Of a DNA stretch of 64,000 nucleotides, positions 40,401 to 55,700 are shown piece after piece (the stretch's first letter is position 1; the number at the start of each line of letters is the position of its first letter). The translations under genes were made by a program, and so were the position numbers. The notes beneath the pieces are model-generated. The model ran no database searches, was not told where the DNA came from, and was given only the letters and a program-made list of their open reading frames with translations. Source of the DNA: Hybos culiciformis (taxonomy: Eukaryota; Arthropoda; Insecta; Diptera; Hybotidae); the NCBI GenBank assembly GCA_964007475.1, contig OZ023273.1:126279812-126343811 (forward strand). The letters run 5' to 3'.

Positions 40401-40737
40401 CATAATTTATTTCATATTTTTTACAATGTTTTCTTTATTAATTTTACAATATAGTAACTTTATATTTTTTATTTGAAAAAAAGAATAAAAACTAAAAATA
40501 AAAAATCATAGGTACTTCTTTATTCATGTTTTAGAAAAATTGCTTTGTTTTAATATTAACAACAATATTTCAAAAATAAAAAAAATAAAAATTCTGAACA
40601 TAAAAAAAAACTAAAAACAAGTGCTTCTATGTTTGGTACTCTATAAAGTGTGTGTTATTTTTTTTTTACTTTTTCTTTCACAAAATATAATAATAATAAT
40701 AATAATAATAGTAATAATAATAGTAATAATAATAATA

Positions 40738-40785
<48 letters not shown>

Positions 40786-43700
40786 CTTTTAATTCATTTA
40801 TTTAATTTTTAATGCCACACACGGAGTCATATTGGCTACAGCAGCAAAATTATATCTTTATACCTACAAACAAAAAAAAAAAAAAAAATTAAAATATAAA
40901 AATTAAATGTAAAAGAAGTGGCTACCAATTCAAAATTTTTTTTTTTTTATTTTCTTTAATGCTACATGGATTAAAAAATAACTGTTGCGAACAATAATAG
41001 CGCGATAGTAAAAATTCCAGTTCATTCATATGGCAGAGGCACATTATGCGCATAAATCAACACTTTTTATGCTTTCACTATAATTTTTGTGATAATAAGT
41101 TAAAAAAAACAATAATTGCTTTATATTTTAATTGAAAATTTTATTATAATTTTAAAAAAGGACTAATTTTTACTTTACACGCACAAGATAAATACTAACT
41201 ATGAATTTAATGTCTTAATATATTGAAATATATAATTGTTATTGAAGTTTTTCCTTCAAATAATCAAAACTAATTATGCTTAAAACATATCGAAACGCAA
41301 TAATAGGCTCTTAGTTTAATTGCAAGTATTCTTTTAATATGTGGTATCTTGAACAAAATATCAGTGTGCTTACGAAATGATTTCTTTAAACACTTCTTTA
41401 ATACTTCCTCATTTTTCTTGACATATTTTTTAATGCTTTATTTTTACACTTTATAATAATTCATAATTTTTTTTTTTCTTAATGTTTTTCTCCTTATTAT
41501 TTTTTTTTTCTTTTTTCAAATAATAGTATAACAATAATAGTAATAATAATAATAATCATATAAATTTTGATTGAGAAAAATTATTATTAAATTCAGTTAT
41601 CGTGCTAAAAAACAATATTTATAAAAAAAAATTTTTTTTATTTTATATATAAATTTTTTTTTAGAGATAAAAGCTTCTTTACAGAAGACAATATTATAAT
41701 TGAATAGTACACTATAAATATTAAATATACTCTTACAGATAATTTTAGTTTTTGAATGATTATGCCACCAGCCTAGATATTCTTATCTCGTGTATATGTA
41801 CATAAAAAAAATTATACTACAAAAGTTATTATTTTTAAGTGTAGTATTAAAAAAAAAATAAAAAAAAAATTATATTAACGTCCACTTTGGTACAAAATTT
41901 AAGAGATAATCTTGAGAAAAATATATAAATTTTATTTTTATTTTTTTTGGATCCAAAAAAAAAAAATGTAAGACAAAATAAGCACATAAATTTACAACAA
42001 CATATTTACAAAACATGAAAAATAATAAAAAAAAAATGGAAAAGTTAATCTACGATCAATAAAATTTGTGCATTGTACCTACAATTTTAGAAACAAGTTT
42101 TCTATTTCGCCCCAAAAATGAAAAAAAAAATAAAAAAATTACACGAAATAACTAAGAAAATATGTGGATTTCTACTAGAGTACTAATATTGTTTAAAATT
42201 AACTCCTTTACAAATTTGAAAACATTAATACAGGATACGGCTATGAAAATTTGTATAGCACCATAAAGGAAGTATAATATAGAGTAACTATGTCAAACAA
42301 TTTTTTAAAATATCGTTTTTATTTTTTTTCCTATTTTTTCAGACCCCCAAAACATATGTATAAGCAAAAAAGCTTTTATATTTTCTCTAATACTCATTAT
42401 TTTTTTTCAATTTTCAAAATTCGAATGTAGTTGTGCGAAAAATCATAACTAATGAATGAATGAAAAAATATGTGTCTAAATTATGTATTGTTGTTATGTG
42501 CTAATATCAATTTATTTCAACTATAATTTTTTTTAAAACTAGCATCTTCGTCTTCATTGAAATTTATAAAATTCTTATCATAAGTTATTTCAAATCAATA
42601 AATATATATATTGCAATTTAATTTTTACATTAATAAAGAGATAATAAGTCATAATATTTTATCATCTTTGGATAAAATATTCTTAAACGATAGTGGGGGA
42701 CATTGTTTTATTTTTTTCGTGAATTTACGTTTAATTAGTTCGTTCTGTAAAATAATAGTGTTTTAATGGTCCATGTGTATATTAAAATGTTTTGTATGAA
42801 CTTTGTTTTAACTTTTTAAATTTTGAAATTCTTATAAGGACATTAAGAAAATTATACCGGAATATTTTATTATTATTGGAAATTTATCAATTTGGATACG
42901 GAATTAAAATAAGTAGGTAAACGCACTTATTTGAATGCACGTTCTTCACTTAAATATTTTACTAATTCATGAAGTTAGAGCTCCATAAAAAGTAGACGGC
43001 TAAACAAGTTATCTTCTATCGACCCCAATCATGAAAAAAATTAAAAAAAAAACTAATGATGTCCTTGAATTGAAATCAGAACAATTTTTATATCAGAAAA
43101 ATTATGACAATGATTTGGAAATATTTTATTTGATCTGTTTGAAATTACCAGATTTCACATAAAAATTTTTGATAACTATTTTGCTCAACATTTTTATAAA
43201 ACAAAGAATTTTAACAAACTGTATGCAATGCTGTTTGGACGCAATAAAATTATCAAAAAAATATGATTTCTGGTTCACCGAAACAGACGAATGTTATGAT
43301 TTATGAACATAGATTTAAATTTTTGGAGTTGTTATTAACACTTTTAATAATAAAAGGCTCAAAATTTTTAAAAGGGATTTTATTACAAAGTTAAAGTATA
43401 CTTTCAAACCAAAATAAAAAACAAAAAAATCATTATTCCAATGATATAAAATAATGTGAACATCGTCGGTCTCATGCAAAAATCACTGAACTGCAAAAAC
43501 ATAGTTTTGAGAAAATTGGATTTAAATTTCTTTTTTTTAGTACGTTTTGATACTTTCGGGAAATAGAAATAGTCATTGCGTATATATAATTTATGACAGC
43601 TTTCAACTTCTAACTTTGAACATATTAAAATTTTAGTTTTTTATGATTTTTCTACAATATTAAGTCAAAACGGCCAAAAATTACAGTTTCGTGATTTAAG

Positions 43701-46700
43701 CACGAGACCGACGATATGTAAATAAACATGAAATAAAATGAATTTATTAATGCTTTCAAATATAATTTTTTTATTTACATTCTAACACAAATTTTTTTTT
43801 CTATAGAGAACAAATACTAGTAAACATTAAAATACAATTATAATAAAGGAAATATTTTGTTTATTTTTAAAAGCTTTATATAAAAAATATTTTAAAAGCT
43901 ATAAAGCTCTCTCGTTATAGCGATATATTCTAAACAAAAATAAAAGCTTGGGGGTCTGATCTAATTTTGTTTAACTTTTTTTATTCGAATTTTTTGTATG
44001 AGACTAGTTCCTCTATTTATACTTCCTTTATGATAGCACATATATTTTTATATTTTTTGTCCAGAATTTTTTATATTTAGAACTTTTTTACGCAATATTA
44101 CATTCAACAAAAAATAAATAAATTACTCTCATTATTGTAAATTTGTCAAATATTTATTTTTCGTTCATTTTCTGTCATATTTTTTTTTTTACAAACTCCG
44201 GCAAGACAACATCCATTGATTTAATATTTATTATTCGAGATATTTTTATAATTTTTAGCTCTAACAAATAATAGGAAACAGACTCAACTGTCGAAAAATT
44301 TATGAAACTGAAATTGCAACAAATCACAAGTTCACAATATCACAATACAATTTTAGCACGATTGCCATGTTTAAGAGAAAAAATTAATTATGCCTGCATA
44401 AGTTAAATCTGTTTATTTTTTTCTTTAAATAATTCCAATTTTCAAAAGGATATTTTTTTAAGTAAATATTTTTCCCTCAATTTCACTTTAATTTTTCAAT
44501 AACAAGTATAATAATATATTCATATCGGATTAACAAAATATTCAAAAACTATTACTTAAATATGTACATTTAAGTCCCTGTCTTTTTTTTTTATAAGTAT
44601 ACTTACATTTAGATATATTTAAAAATAAAAATTAAAAAATCTATACCATTGTTAGGATCATTTGAAAAGGTTTTATAAATTTCTTTGTTCCTTTGAAAAG
44701 GATATGCTAAAGAAAAAAAAATGTAAATAAGCATCATTATAATTGATATATTTAACAGGAAGGATTTTTGAGTTAATTTATTGTAAAAAAAAAAAAAAAA
44801 ATCCCACCTGATGACCACTGAAGCTGGAATATACTGTTGTATTAAAAAAGGAGGTGATCAATTTTATATTATATTAAATTTTTTATCAGGTGCAGTTTTA
44901 GTTTAAGTGATTTTTGTGCAATTTTGTTGAATTGTAAGAATTTTCGCAAATTCTGTCTTATTATAATCAAAAGCGCAAATTATGCTAAGTAGAGCAAAGA
45001 ATTGCAAATTTTCTCTAACAAAAATAATAATATGTAGTCTTAAAACAAATAATGTTTTATTTTACACATGACATTATGTTTATTTTAAAGTCAGCATTCG
45101 AAATTCGTCGTTAGTTATTTTATATTTTGTGTATATGTAACTGCGTTGAGTTTTCTTTGCTTGTAATACGAATTTACATAATAACTTTCATAATATATAA
45201 AGGTTACCTCAATTCGGGATTCAAACTAGATTTTATCCCTTAAAAAAGAAAAAACCAATTACTATGACTACAGAACAATCAATTTTACAATTCGATTGAA
45301 CAATTTGGTTTGAACTAACTTTGATGTCACAAAAATACAAAAATGTCAAAAATCAAGAACAAAAATTTAAATGTCATATTTTTCAAAGCGTTAATTATAA
45401 CACTAAAGCTTTAGCAATATGATTTCTTTTTTCATTGTAACTCTTATAAATGAAAATAAACGAAAAAAAAAACCATTTTAATATGAATCAAAATTCAGAG
45501 TTATGTCAATAAAGAACTAAGTTTAAAAAAAAAACTCTTCCACGCCTCAAATCTTTTGTTTTTTTTTTAGAAAACACATAATAGTAATAAACGTCAAGTA
45601 CACAAAAATAAATAAAGAAATTTTATTATAGATTTCTTTAAATAAAAAAAATTGTATACTTCATATTTTATATTCTATGTAGTTTCAATTTCATAATACT
45701 AATAATAATAAATAAATAAATAAATGAGAATGAGAAATATAAATATAACCTAAAAAAAAAAATTTATTTAAACAAATAATAAAAAATAAAGGCACCCAAA
45801 ATCGAAAAAATACAAAATACAAAAAATTAGTAAAACAAATCAAAAACGGATATCCGTTCAGTATTTTAGCATAAATGAGTAAATTTCAAAAATTAAATAT
45901 TTGAAAATAAAAAAAAAAATGTAAACCTATAATTTAAAATTTTTTATTATAATGTTGAAAAATAAAAATGTTTGTTTTCAGTTTTTTTTTTTCTCATACT
46001 TTTTTTTTACTTGTAATTGAGTCAGAAAACAAATTAAGCACAGTAATTATTAGAATTATTTATTAAATAAATTTTTTTTTTTTTTTCTATTTTCTAAAGA
46101 ATTTTTTAAATATGTTAAATTTTTGAAAATATATTTCCTTTATTGGGCGTTTCTGGTTTTTGTTAAATACACAAATTTCAATATTAATTTTTGTTCATTT
46201 CAAATTCGTCATCTGTCATAAAAACAAAAAAAAAGCTTTATATATGGAGAGTTCGCGCTGATCATACTTTATTTAGAATTAAAAAAAAAGGGTTAAACAT
46301 TAAAATTTACTAAGAAATTTAACTAATTTTACACGGATATTAGATTATTATTTTTGAATTATAATGAAAATGAATTAATTATAAAATTTTTTATTCATTT
46401 CGTTTTCTTAGGAAAAATCTCCTGATTATTTTTTTTCCATCATTATTGTTAGCTTATGATGACAGTACACTTGAAAAATTTTCTAAATAAGATACAGTAT
46501 ATTTTTATGTTAAAATGATCAAAATTTTCATGAAAATAATATCTGTATTACATATTAAAAATATAATGACATCATATTGCTGAAGCTGAATTCACAGAAA
46601 CATAGTGGAGAGGCTTTCAAGCCATATTTATTTGAAAAGATATTAATATTTTCAACAGATCGCTGATTTAGAAATTTAGAAATGGATTTTCTAGTACTTC

Positions 46701-49700
46701 CCATATTGCTGGAGCAACACGATAAAATAAACAAATATCTGAGCGTTTACTCATTGAATTCATTGATTTAAAGTTTTAAGGCTGATTAAATTATTAACTG
46801 AAAACTATTTTGAGATGAACCTTAGTTGAGTTTGAGAAAGCTAAATACAAAAAAAAAAGAAGCAATTCTGAAAATAACAAAATTTCATTTGAAATCTAAT
46901 TCCTGTCATTTTTTAAATATTTAAAATATTTATTTTTTAATCTTAAAGGACATGTTAGCATTTAGCAAATATACCTACATATATTTTTTTTTTTGCAACA
47001 TAATTCAATCTGGCGTGTATAAATTATTTTTTGACACAAATCCTTTTATTCTTTTAAACAAACATCAGCAATAATGTTAAAAAAGAATATACGTATGATG
47101 GAAACCAAAAAAAAATAAAGTTTTTTTTTTAAATTCGAAAGAAAATTAAACGTCATCTCTATTTCACTAACAAACTGTTAAGATGATAATAGATTCGCTA
47201 CACAATTTGAGTTTATTTATTTATTATATATATTTTTTTTTTTTGCCAAAATTATTTGACATCATCATATTTAAGATAGAATTCCATCTTGTCATAAGGA
47301 AAGAAAAACCAAGAATATACATATAATAAAAAAAAAAAAATTTATAACTCATGAATTTTCTAAAACTTGTCACGCTAAGATTAAATTTTAAAAAGATAAA
47401 GAAAAGAATAAATTTCCTAACTATTAAACCGTAACAGTTACAGCATATTTATTGCAAATGATTTACCGTGCCTAATTTTGCCTAAGGTGTCACCAATTAG
47501 CAACAACAATTTAACTAAATACCCAAAATTAAAAAAAGAAAATCATACTGGTAATGCAATGCAAAGAAACAGATTCATGAAGATCTTCCAGATTTTTTAA
47601 ATAATTCTTTTTTATTTTTTTTTTATTTACGACATACTGTTGAGAGATTACCTATAGTGTTCTTAAAAATGTTAGATTTGTGCATATAAATTAATAATTT
47701 ATTGATTTTGACATAAATCTATTCTCAAGTATTTAATTTCTAAGGTAGATGTAGTTCTGTAAAAGTAGATTATTCGTTAAACAAAATATTTGTTTGAATT
47801 TGGATTGTAATCGTTATGTTTGAAAATAATGTTCCTAAACGTGTTACTACATAGTCTGAAAAATTATCAGTAAGTCTTTTTCTATTACTTGAATTAACTT
47901 TTCAATTAATGATTTGATTATTTGATCTCAATGATACGCAATGCTATTACCCATCATAGCTTTTAAACAACATAAAGTGATTTTAATTTTTATCTGACCG
48001 TAACAGGTACAATGAATATATCATATATGAATCTCATAATAAACATCACATAAATTTTTTTTTACTTTTTTTTTTTTCAATCCATACGGTGAGAAAAAGT
48101 AAAAATCTTAAAACACACATAAAAATATATGTATACATATTTATATATATTTCTTGAGGAGTTTTTGTCAGGACCTCCAAGAAGTTTTAATTTTATGAAA
48201 TTATTTTATATAATTTTATTTTATATACATTTATATACACATATACAAATTATAAATCGAGATTTTCATTAAATACATTATCAAAAAAAATATATATATA
48301 AAAAAAAAAGAAATACAAAATTTAATCTGTTTTGCTACATATATTTTTATCTTTTATCTGATAATCTTAATAGATATTCATTAAAATCTATATAATAAAC
48401 CTATGTATCTCGATGTACTTTTTTTTTTTTGTAACTACACTATCTAAATAAAAAGTCACAAAAAGAAAAAAAAAAATTAAAAATTATTGATATTATTTGT
48501 TAAATGCAATAATTTTCATTCAAAGAGAGATTTTATTTTGTTTTGACTTAATGTCAGTGTTGTTCAACAATTTTGTTAGTTCAAGTATTTATTTTTTTCA
48601 TTTTGGTGTAATAATAAAGTTTTCTGCATATACCTATATTGGAAAAAAATTTATTCATAAGAATCATAAGTTTATTTTAAAGTTATAAAAATCTATAATA
48701 AAATGTTGGCCTTGTCAGAATACACAATAAAAAAAATTGTCAAGAACAGATAAAAATTCACACAAAACAGCATTTAATGTTAAAAGCCCCTGACCAAAAG
48801 GGATACATACATGCAAGCAAACAATAAATTTTGTACTAAAATAAAAAGCACAAGAGAAAAGATATATTATTGCTCAATAAAACAATCGTTTAACATTAAT
48901 ATTTTTGTGTTGTTGCTGTTTTTATTATTATTATTATTATTACTTTAAATGAACTTAACTGAACGGAACTTAACTAAACTACAAAATGGATCATATTAGT
49001 GTTGCATGAAAATTTTTAATATTAGGTTATGTACATTCATATGTTTTTATATATTAATACAATTTTTGTATTAACATCTTATTACTTGTGATCAAGAATG
49101 AAAATAAAGTTATATTTCAAAACGTCCTCAGAGCATTAAAAGGAGGAGGACAAACATATTATCTTTTTTTAGTTTACTTGTACTATACAAAAAAATAAAG
49201 ATCAAACAAATTAAGAACTTTTCCTATATGAATAATTGACAGAAGGTGCAGTTCAATTAGAAAATAAAAACTGAGTAAGCAAAAAACTGAAGACCAGTTG
49301 AGCCTTTATAATTTAAAATATCTACGTTACTGGGAGTTCTGAATTAACATGTTGGTACATCTAACTATGAAAGGGATAAATTTGTTTTATATTATTCTAA
49401 ATACTAGAAAGTTGTCTTATAATGAAAAAGAGTTTATTTCACTCGATGGTTGCTAAAGTTTGCATAAATATTAAATTTAGTGTATATCGAAATTGTCTAT
49501 TCTTAGATAAAGGGAAATAAAACAAATTATTTAATAATAACAAAGAAGTTTTCCTTGAACTTGAAATTACAAATTTTTTTATCGAATTTATCAAAGTGCA
49601 AAACTAAAGTTCATTACATTTCGTAAACGCTAAGTATTAAGACTTGTAAAAACAAACAAAACTATTTTTTTCTCTTCCGAGGATGTAAATTTAGAAAAAA

Positions 49701-52700
49701 AAACTTTTAATGTAAATTGAAATAATAATAATATTAATAAAACGTTTAGAGCGAAATAAAAAAAAAAAAATTATAAAATAAAAACAAAAATAATATATTA
49801 ACATGACTTCACGGTAACAGAAAATTATAAATAAATAATCAAAGATTGTAGGGTGCCCCCTTATCTTTATACAAAATTGACGACAGATACTGCTGTTAAA
49901 CACTATGGGGTGCCCTTAAATATCTTTTTCAAAGTAAAACCACATCATAGTTTTCGTTACATTTTACTTGATATAATGATATTATTTTACTCATATATTT
50001 ATATTTTCTTTTTCCTTTCATGCAATTTTACATCAGGAACAACTTCTTTCAATTTTTATTTTATTTTTTTTTTTTTTTTTTCAAATAAATGTAATGAAAG
50101 ATTTTTTTTTAATACATCATAATTTGATTTGAATGAAAAAAAAAGTGAATTTATAGAAAGTTCACCACCCTGATTTTGCAATTTTTATATACAGCATAAA
50201 GTGCATTCGTGAATCACAAAATCATAAGTTTTTAACAAAGTTCAAATGTTTTCCGTTTAATAGGGAGAAAGAGAATTTATTCGGATTTAATTCCATTAAG
50301 AAAGTGAAACCTCATTACAATCAACATTTAAAAAATCGGGATCCTTGAACTTTAAAATATAAAATAAAAAATGTATTAGATCTTATCGACCATTATTAGT
50401 TATTCTCATATCTGTAGTTATGGTATACAATTCAAGCAAAACTTCAAAGAAGGTAATTTGTTTCGAGAACCAATACTTAAAGTTTTAGGTACAAAGGGAC
50501 AAATGACCAAAACCTTTCCCGAATTTTGACTCTAAATACAATTTACAAAGACGCATTTTTGAAATGAACTAGACTTAAAAATAAATCTTTTTTTAAGATT
50601 ATCCAAATATTATTATAAGCCAAATGTTTTTTTTTTTCCTGGATTTCAATGAAAAGATAATAAAAAACCAGTAAAATCATAAAACCTTTAAATTATAATA
50701 TGAAATCGCAGAATAAATCATTAATGCGATTTTTAAAACCACATTTTCATGGCCTGTCGTTGTTATAACTCCACAAAATATTAAACTACCTTTAATTTTG
50801 TGGCAATTCTATATATACATTCACATAACTATTATATATATGTAAATTTCGATTTTAAGGTTATGTAAGACACAACGAATAAACAATGTTTATAATTACT
50901 TTATCTTTCGTTAATTATCATAATCTATTTTAGTCCAAATTGGAAAATTGATATAAAATTAAATTGAAATAAAAAGAACTCTTTTCATGTGACTATAAAA
51001 TTATTGTACTACTGCTGCTGATTTATTGGTGGATCGAAATATAATTGTGCACGAATTGAAATGTAATTGAATTATTATCTACTGTCCCGGTTTTAAATCT
51101 TTAATCTTCTCTCAAATTTATAGGTTTATTTTTGCTTCCATATGAAAACTTTATAAATAATAAAAAAAAAAAAAAATAGTCTCAACTGATTATAAAACCG
51201 TAAAATTATAATCCGTTCGCGATATATACATACCATAATATATTTATTTATATACATAATTACTTATATAAATGTTTATAGTTTATAATGTATCAACCAT
51301 ATAACATTATTCTAATTATGTCATTAATTTGACATTAAAGATACATATACACATACAAGGAAAATATAATGTTGTTGCCTTCTGATTTTTATTATTATTA
51401 CTAAAAGATACTAATTTATAAAAAATATTATTAAACAACAACAACAACATTTTCATATAGCAGTTAACCAAATTTTTAATGACCAAAAAATTCATTGATA
51501 ATTTTTTATTGGCTTTAACAATTTTTTTGTCTTTTAATTTAACATTTTTTATAAATAAAAAAATTTTATTTTTTATTTTTTTTAATTTTCTGCTGCTGAA
51601 TTTTACTTCTTCATCAAGGAAGGAAAAATAATGTTTGATGTAATTTCATTATTGAAACATCACAAGTAATTGTATTTAGTGTAAGTAGTAGGTTTAGATT
51701 TTTAGAACATCTCACTGGGTAAACTTTGTCATTTTTAAGATATTTTTATCATACAATCTAATCTGCGGAACTTACATGAATTGAAATTTTCTTTAAGATT
51801 TTTGTAGTTGCTTTTATTGAAAATTTACTTCACCATAGTTTTAAAAAATCTTAAAGTAAGCATATCTTTAAATATAAAAACATAAATCACACATTATTTC
51901 AATGCATAATTTTTACAATTATTTTACTTACTTTTCTATGTGGTGGATTACAGTTTAAGAGTCCGGAAAAATCTGTGACACTATAAACTCGAATAAAATG
52001 TAAATATTTTTATTTCAAATATTTTGAAAATAAATTAATTAATAAAATAATAACTCCAATCTAAGTTTGATCAGTCCTATTTACATTTCATATAAAGATA
52101 TTTTTCCGGATAATGAACATAGAAATATACTTAAGAAGGGTATTTTTTTTCGTAAGATATTTTTGGTGGATACATTATAACATATCATATAAATTTTTAA
52201 TTTAATTTTTTAACTGATATGGATTTTATATATATATTTTTTTTTTGGAAAATTAACGAAAAAGATATTAATAAATATATCTAAAAAAAAAAAAAAAGAT
52301 ACGTATGAGTCGAGATTGTTTTAAGGAAGGAAAAAAAAAAATTATTTATTTAAGATAATTCAACATTTATTTTAATAATCTTAAAAGTTTTCAAAAGCGA
52401 ATAAAGATATATATTTTTTTCTTTTATTGCGGACTTTTCGTATCTCAGGAAATAACTTTAAGATTTATATTTAATTTTTTTTTTTTTTTTTTGAAAATTG
52501 AATAAATTTAACTCAAATTTTTTCTTTAAAGAATTTGTCTTTTTTTTTTGTATTTGTAAAATTTGATATATTTTTTCTCCAATCAGTAGCAACAGGTTAA
52601 ATTATTTCTGTGTTTCTTATGTTAGATCAGCCAACATTGATATATTTTTTTTAGGTATATTATAAATACCTATAAAAAATTTTATTAATTTTTTTTGTTT

Positions 52701-55700
52701 TCAAGATAAGTACGGTTCGTTCTGTTGATTTTGCTTATTTTAATGATTACTCAATCCAGAAATAAAAAATAAAAAAACCTAATTTATTGAACTGGAAAAC
52801 GTGTTAGATGGATTTTAGTATTAAAAGTGCCTATTATTAACTGTGCAGTGAATTGAAGCTTTAAGAATTGAAGATTATTTATAGTACATTAAATTTAATT
52901 ATTACATTTACCATTTATTATTATTATAAAAGCACTTAATAAAAATAAACGTTTAAAAAAAATTGATTCAAAATTAGAATATAATCCAAAATGTGGACAC
53001 TAATTTCTAGATCAGGATATTTCCGCATTAGATACCATTTCCTAGTTAAATACTAGGTGCAGTGCTTGTGCGATGAAATTATTTTTTGAATTCTAATAAA
53101 ATGGTGACAGATATCGAAATCTGAATAATTTAAATAATATACAAATAATAATAAGCACCCAAGGACAGGTTCTATAAAAGATAGTACACCATAAGGCATA
53201 TTATTATACAAATTTTTCATACAACACTATCTACGATTTGGAATAATATCGTCTGATAGTCTCTCACATATACTTTGTAGTTTTTTTTTTTTTTTTTTAA
53301 TTAAAGTTACCAAATCACTAAATGGGATACCTTTTATACTATAAGAAGTATGGTTTTGGTAATGAGGACAGAAACTTTAGACGGGTTAAAAAGTGGGACA
53401 GTTAGTAGGTAATCATTTACACACGGCGCAAGTCGTAAATCAAGCGTCCGCCAGCTATCGGGAACAGTTTTGATGGGAGAGCATTCCACATTCTCGAGGT
53501 GCGAATTGAAAACGAATCTCCGAAGCTAGTTCTATCGCATCTGGGAATTTTGACGAAATATAGGTGTGTAGTATTGTGGCATTCATTTGTTTATATTTTT
53601 TAATGACTTCATTTAATTTTTATTTTTCTACTTATTAAATAATAAGATTTTTTTCACACAATAATCTTCATTTAAGTATTCGTCTTTTTTTTGTTAATAG
53701 TTTTTCATGTATTTTAAAAATGTTAAAGAATCTAGATTAAAACTTGAAGGTCATTCAAATCATATCTTTCCTAAATAACAAAACACCGTAGGTGTGAATA
53801 TAATATTTAAAAATCCCTTCTACCTATTTTTTTTTTCTTCTTCTACTTATTAATACAAAAATGCATTATTTGAAGATAACAGGTACAAGTAGCCCACCAC
53901 TATGAATGACACACAATTCCCTTGGATATTTAGCCAAGAAATTATCATACTGAATAACAACAACAACAAAAAAAAAATAAAATAAATTTTAAGTGCAAAA
54001 AATTTGATCACACCTTTGAGAATTTATACGGAAAAAAAAATACTACCATCCTTTATTCAAAAATAAATAAATAATGTCATAAATTAAAATGATTGAAGTG
54101 TTTTTTTATTTTTTGCCAGAACAATAAAAGTGCAAATTTGTTAAATTGACGAGAATTATCAACTAACTGAATTTTATATAGGGGAGAATATAATATGTTG
54201 TTAAAAGCCCACCTACATTTTCAATATAGTATACAAAATAGACCGTTAGGCAAATATTTTACCTGAAAGCTATGCATAAATTATGAAATAATGTTTAAAA
54301 ATTAACATAAATATATAAAATCTGTGTGTATAATAAAATTATGAATGAGAAAAAAAAATTTATTTTACTGAACCTTTTTTTTTTAAATGCAAACGCTAAA
54401 TTAAGAAAACTGTAGAAATAAGAGAATTATATATAGTAAAAAATTAGTTTATAGTGAGTAAGAGAAAAACTGGACTTTTGTAATTCAATTTTAGTAAATC
54501 AAAACAAAAATCAAAGTTAAATCTACATGCAAAGGGAATTTATTACCTCTAGAATTATAATCTGATTTTCTGAATATAATATAGATGAATTTTGCGTTTT
54601 AATCACAAGCTTCCGTCGCGTCGACTTCAGGTATAATGAACTTCAACAACTCAAAAGAAATTACGTTTCAAAGTTAATAATATTAACTAGTTTTGGTTCA
54701 ATTCCAATTTTTATCATTTATAATCATCATAAATGAACTATATACCTCAGAACAAAATTATATTTCCTAAAGATTAAAAATTCAACAGTATACCTAACTA
54801 GTAGTAAGTTTAGACTCATTTGTAAGCATGACTAAATAATTGTCTGATTATTTGTATTCAAAACAATCATCTTCTTTTTATCTCAATTTTCATTTTAATT
54901 GTCAGCAATTTTATTGACAACAAGATACACATATGACAAGTACATATACTTAAAAATTACTTTCAATTCAATTGCAATCGAAGAGAACAAGAACATTTAT
55001 TGTTTTTAAATTTTTATTTTTATTTTTTCGTTTTCATATGACTTGTATTTTTTTTATACGACTTTATTTGAATTAAAAGACGACTCATTATAAAAGCAAA
55101 CATAAACAATGAAATCTTTTAACCTTTACTTTTAAAATTTTATAATTAACCTTGTTAAAAAAAAAACTCATTTCTATATATAACTTTTAACAAAATTAAC
55201 TTTTTAAAATAAGAATTTTCCTATAGTTAATCATAAGGAAAAATTTCTATCTAGAATTTCGGAACGTATAAGTAGATGATGAAATCTATTTCTTCAGATA
55301 CTTGCATAAGAAGGAAAATTCCAAAGTTTAATCAAAATGACAATATTTTGCAAAGCAATATATATAAATTTCAGAATAATTTGTAGGTACTTATTTCTGT
55401 TCTATAATAACAATAAGTTTCGAATAAGCTTCTTTATATTAATTTATCTATTAATGCATCTAAAATCTAAATCAATTTTAATTTAAATTAATATAAGTTT
55501 AATTCAATATGAATATGAAATCAACATTTCAACTGAGTAAATTACTAGAAAATTGATTTAAAATCAACATAAATTTTGAAATATGTGATAAACTCACTTT
55601 CAAATTATATATTTTATTTTAATTTGCAAAAACAAAATAATATGTACATACAAAAGTATATTATAAATAAAAACGAATATAAATTAACTTCTATTTAAAT

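Noticed and set aside
40621..40812. Open frame of repeated Ile codons
   Set aside because: It is the AAT microsatellite read as protein.
49853..50122. 89-residue frame beginning MPPYLYTK, and the repeated GGGTGCCC nearby
   Set aside because: The C-terminal half is low-complexity Phe/Ser and the two GGGTGCCC copies are too short to define an element.
53041..53057. CCTAGT/ACTAGG hairpin
   Set aside because: A six-pair stem alone is expected by chance in a window this size.
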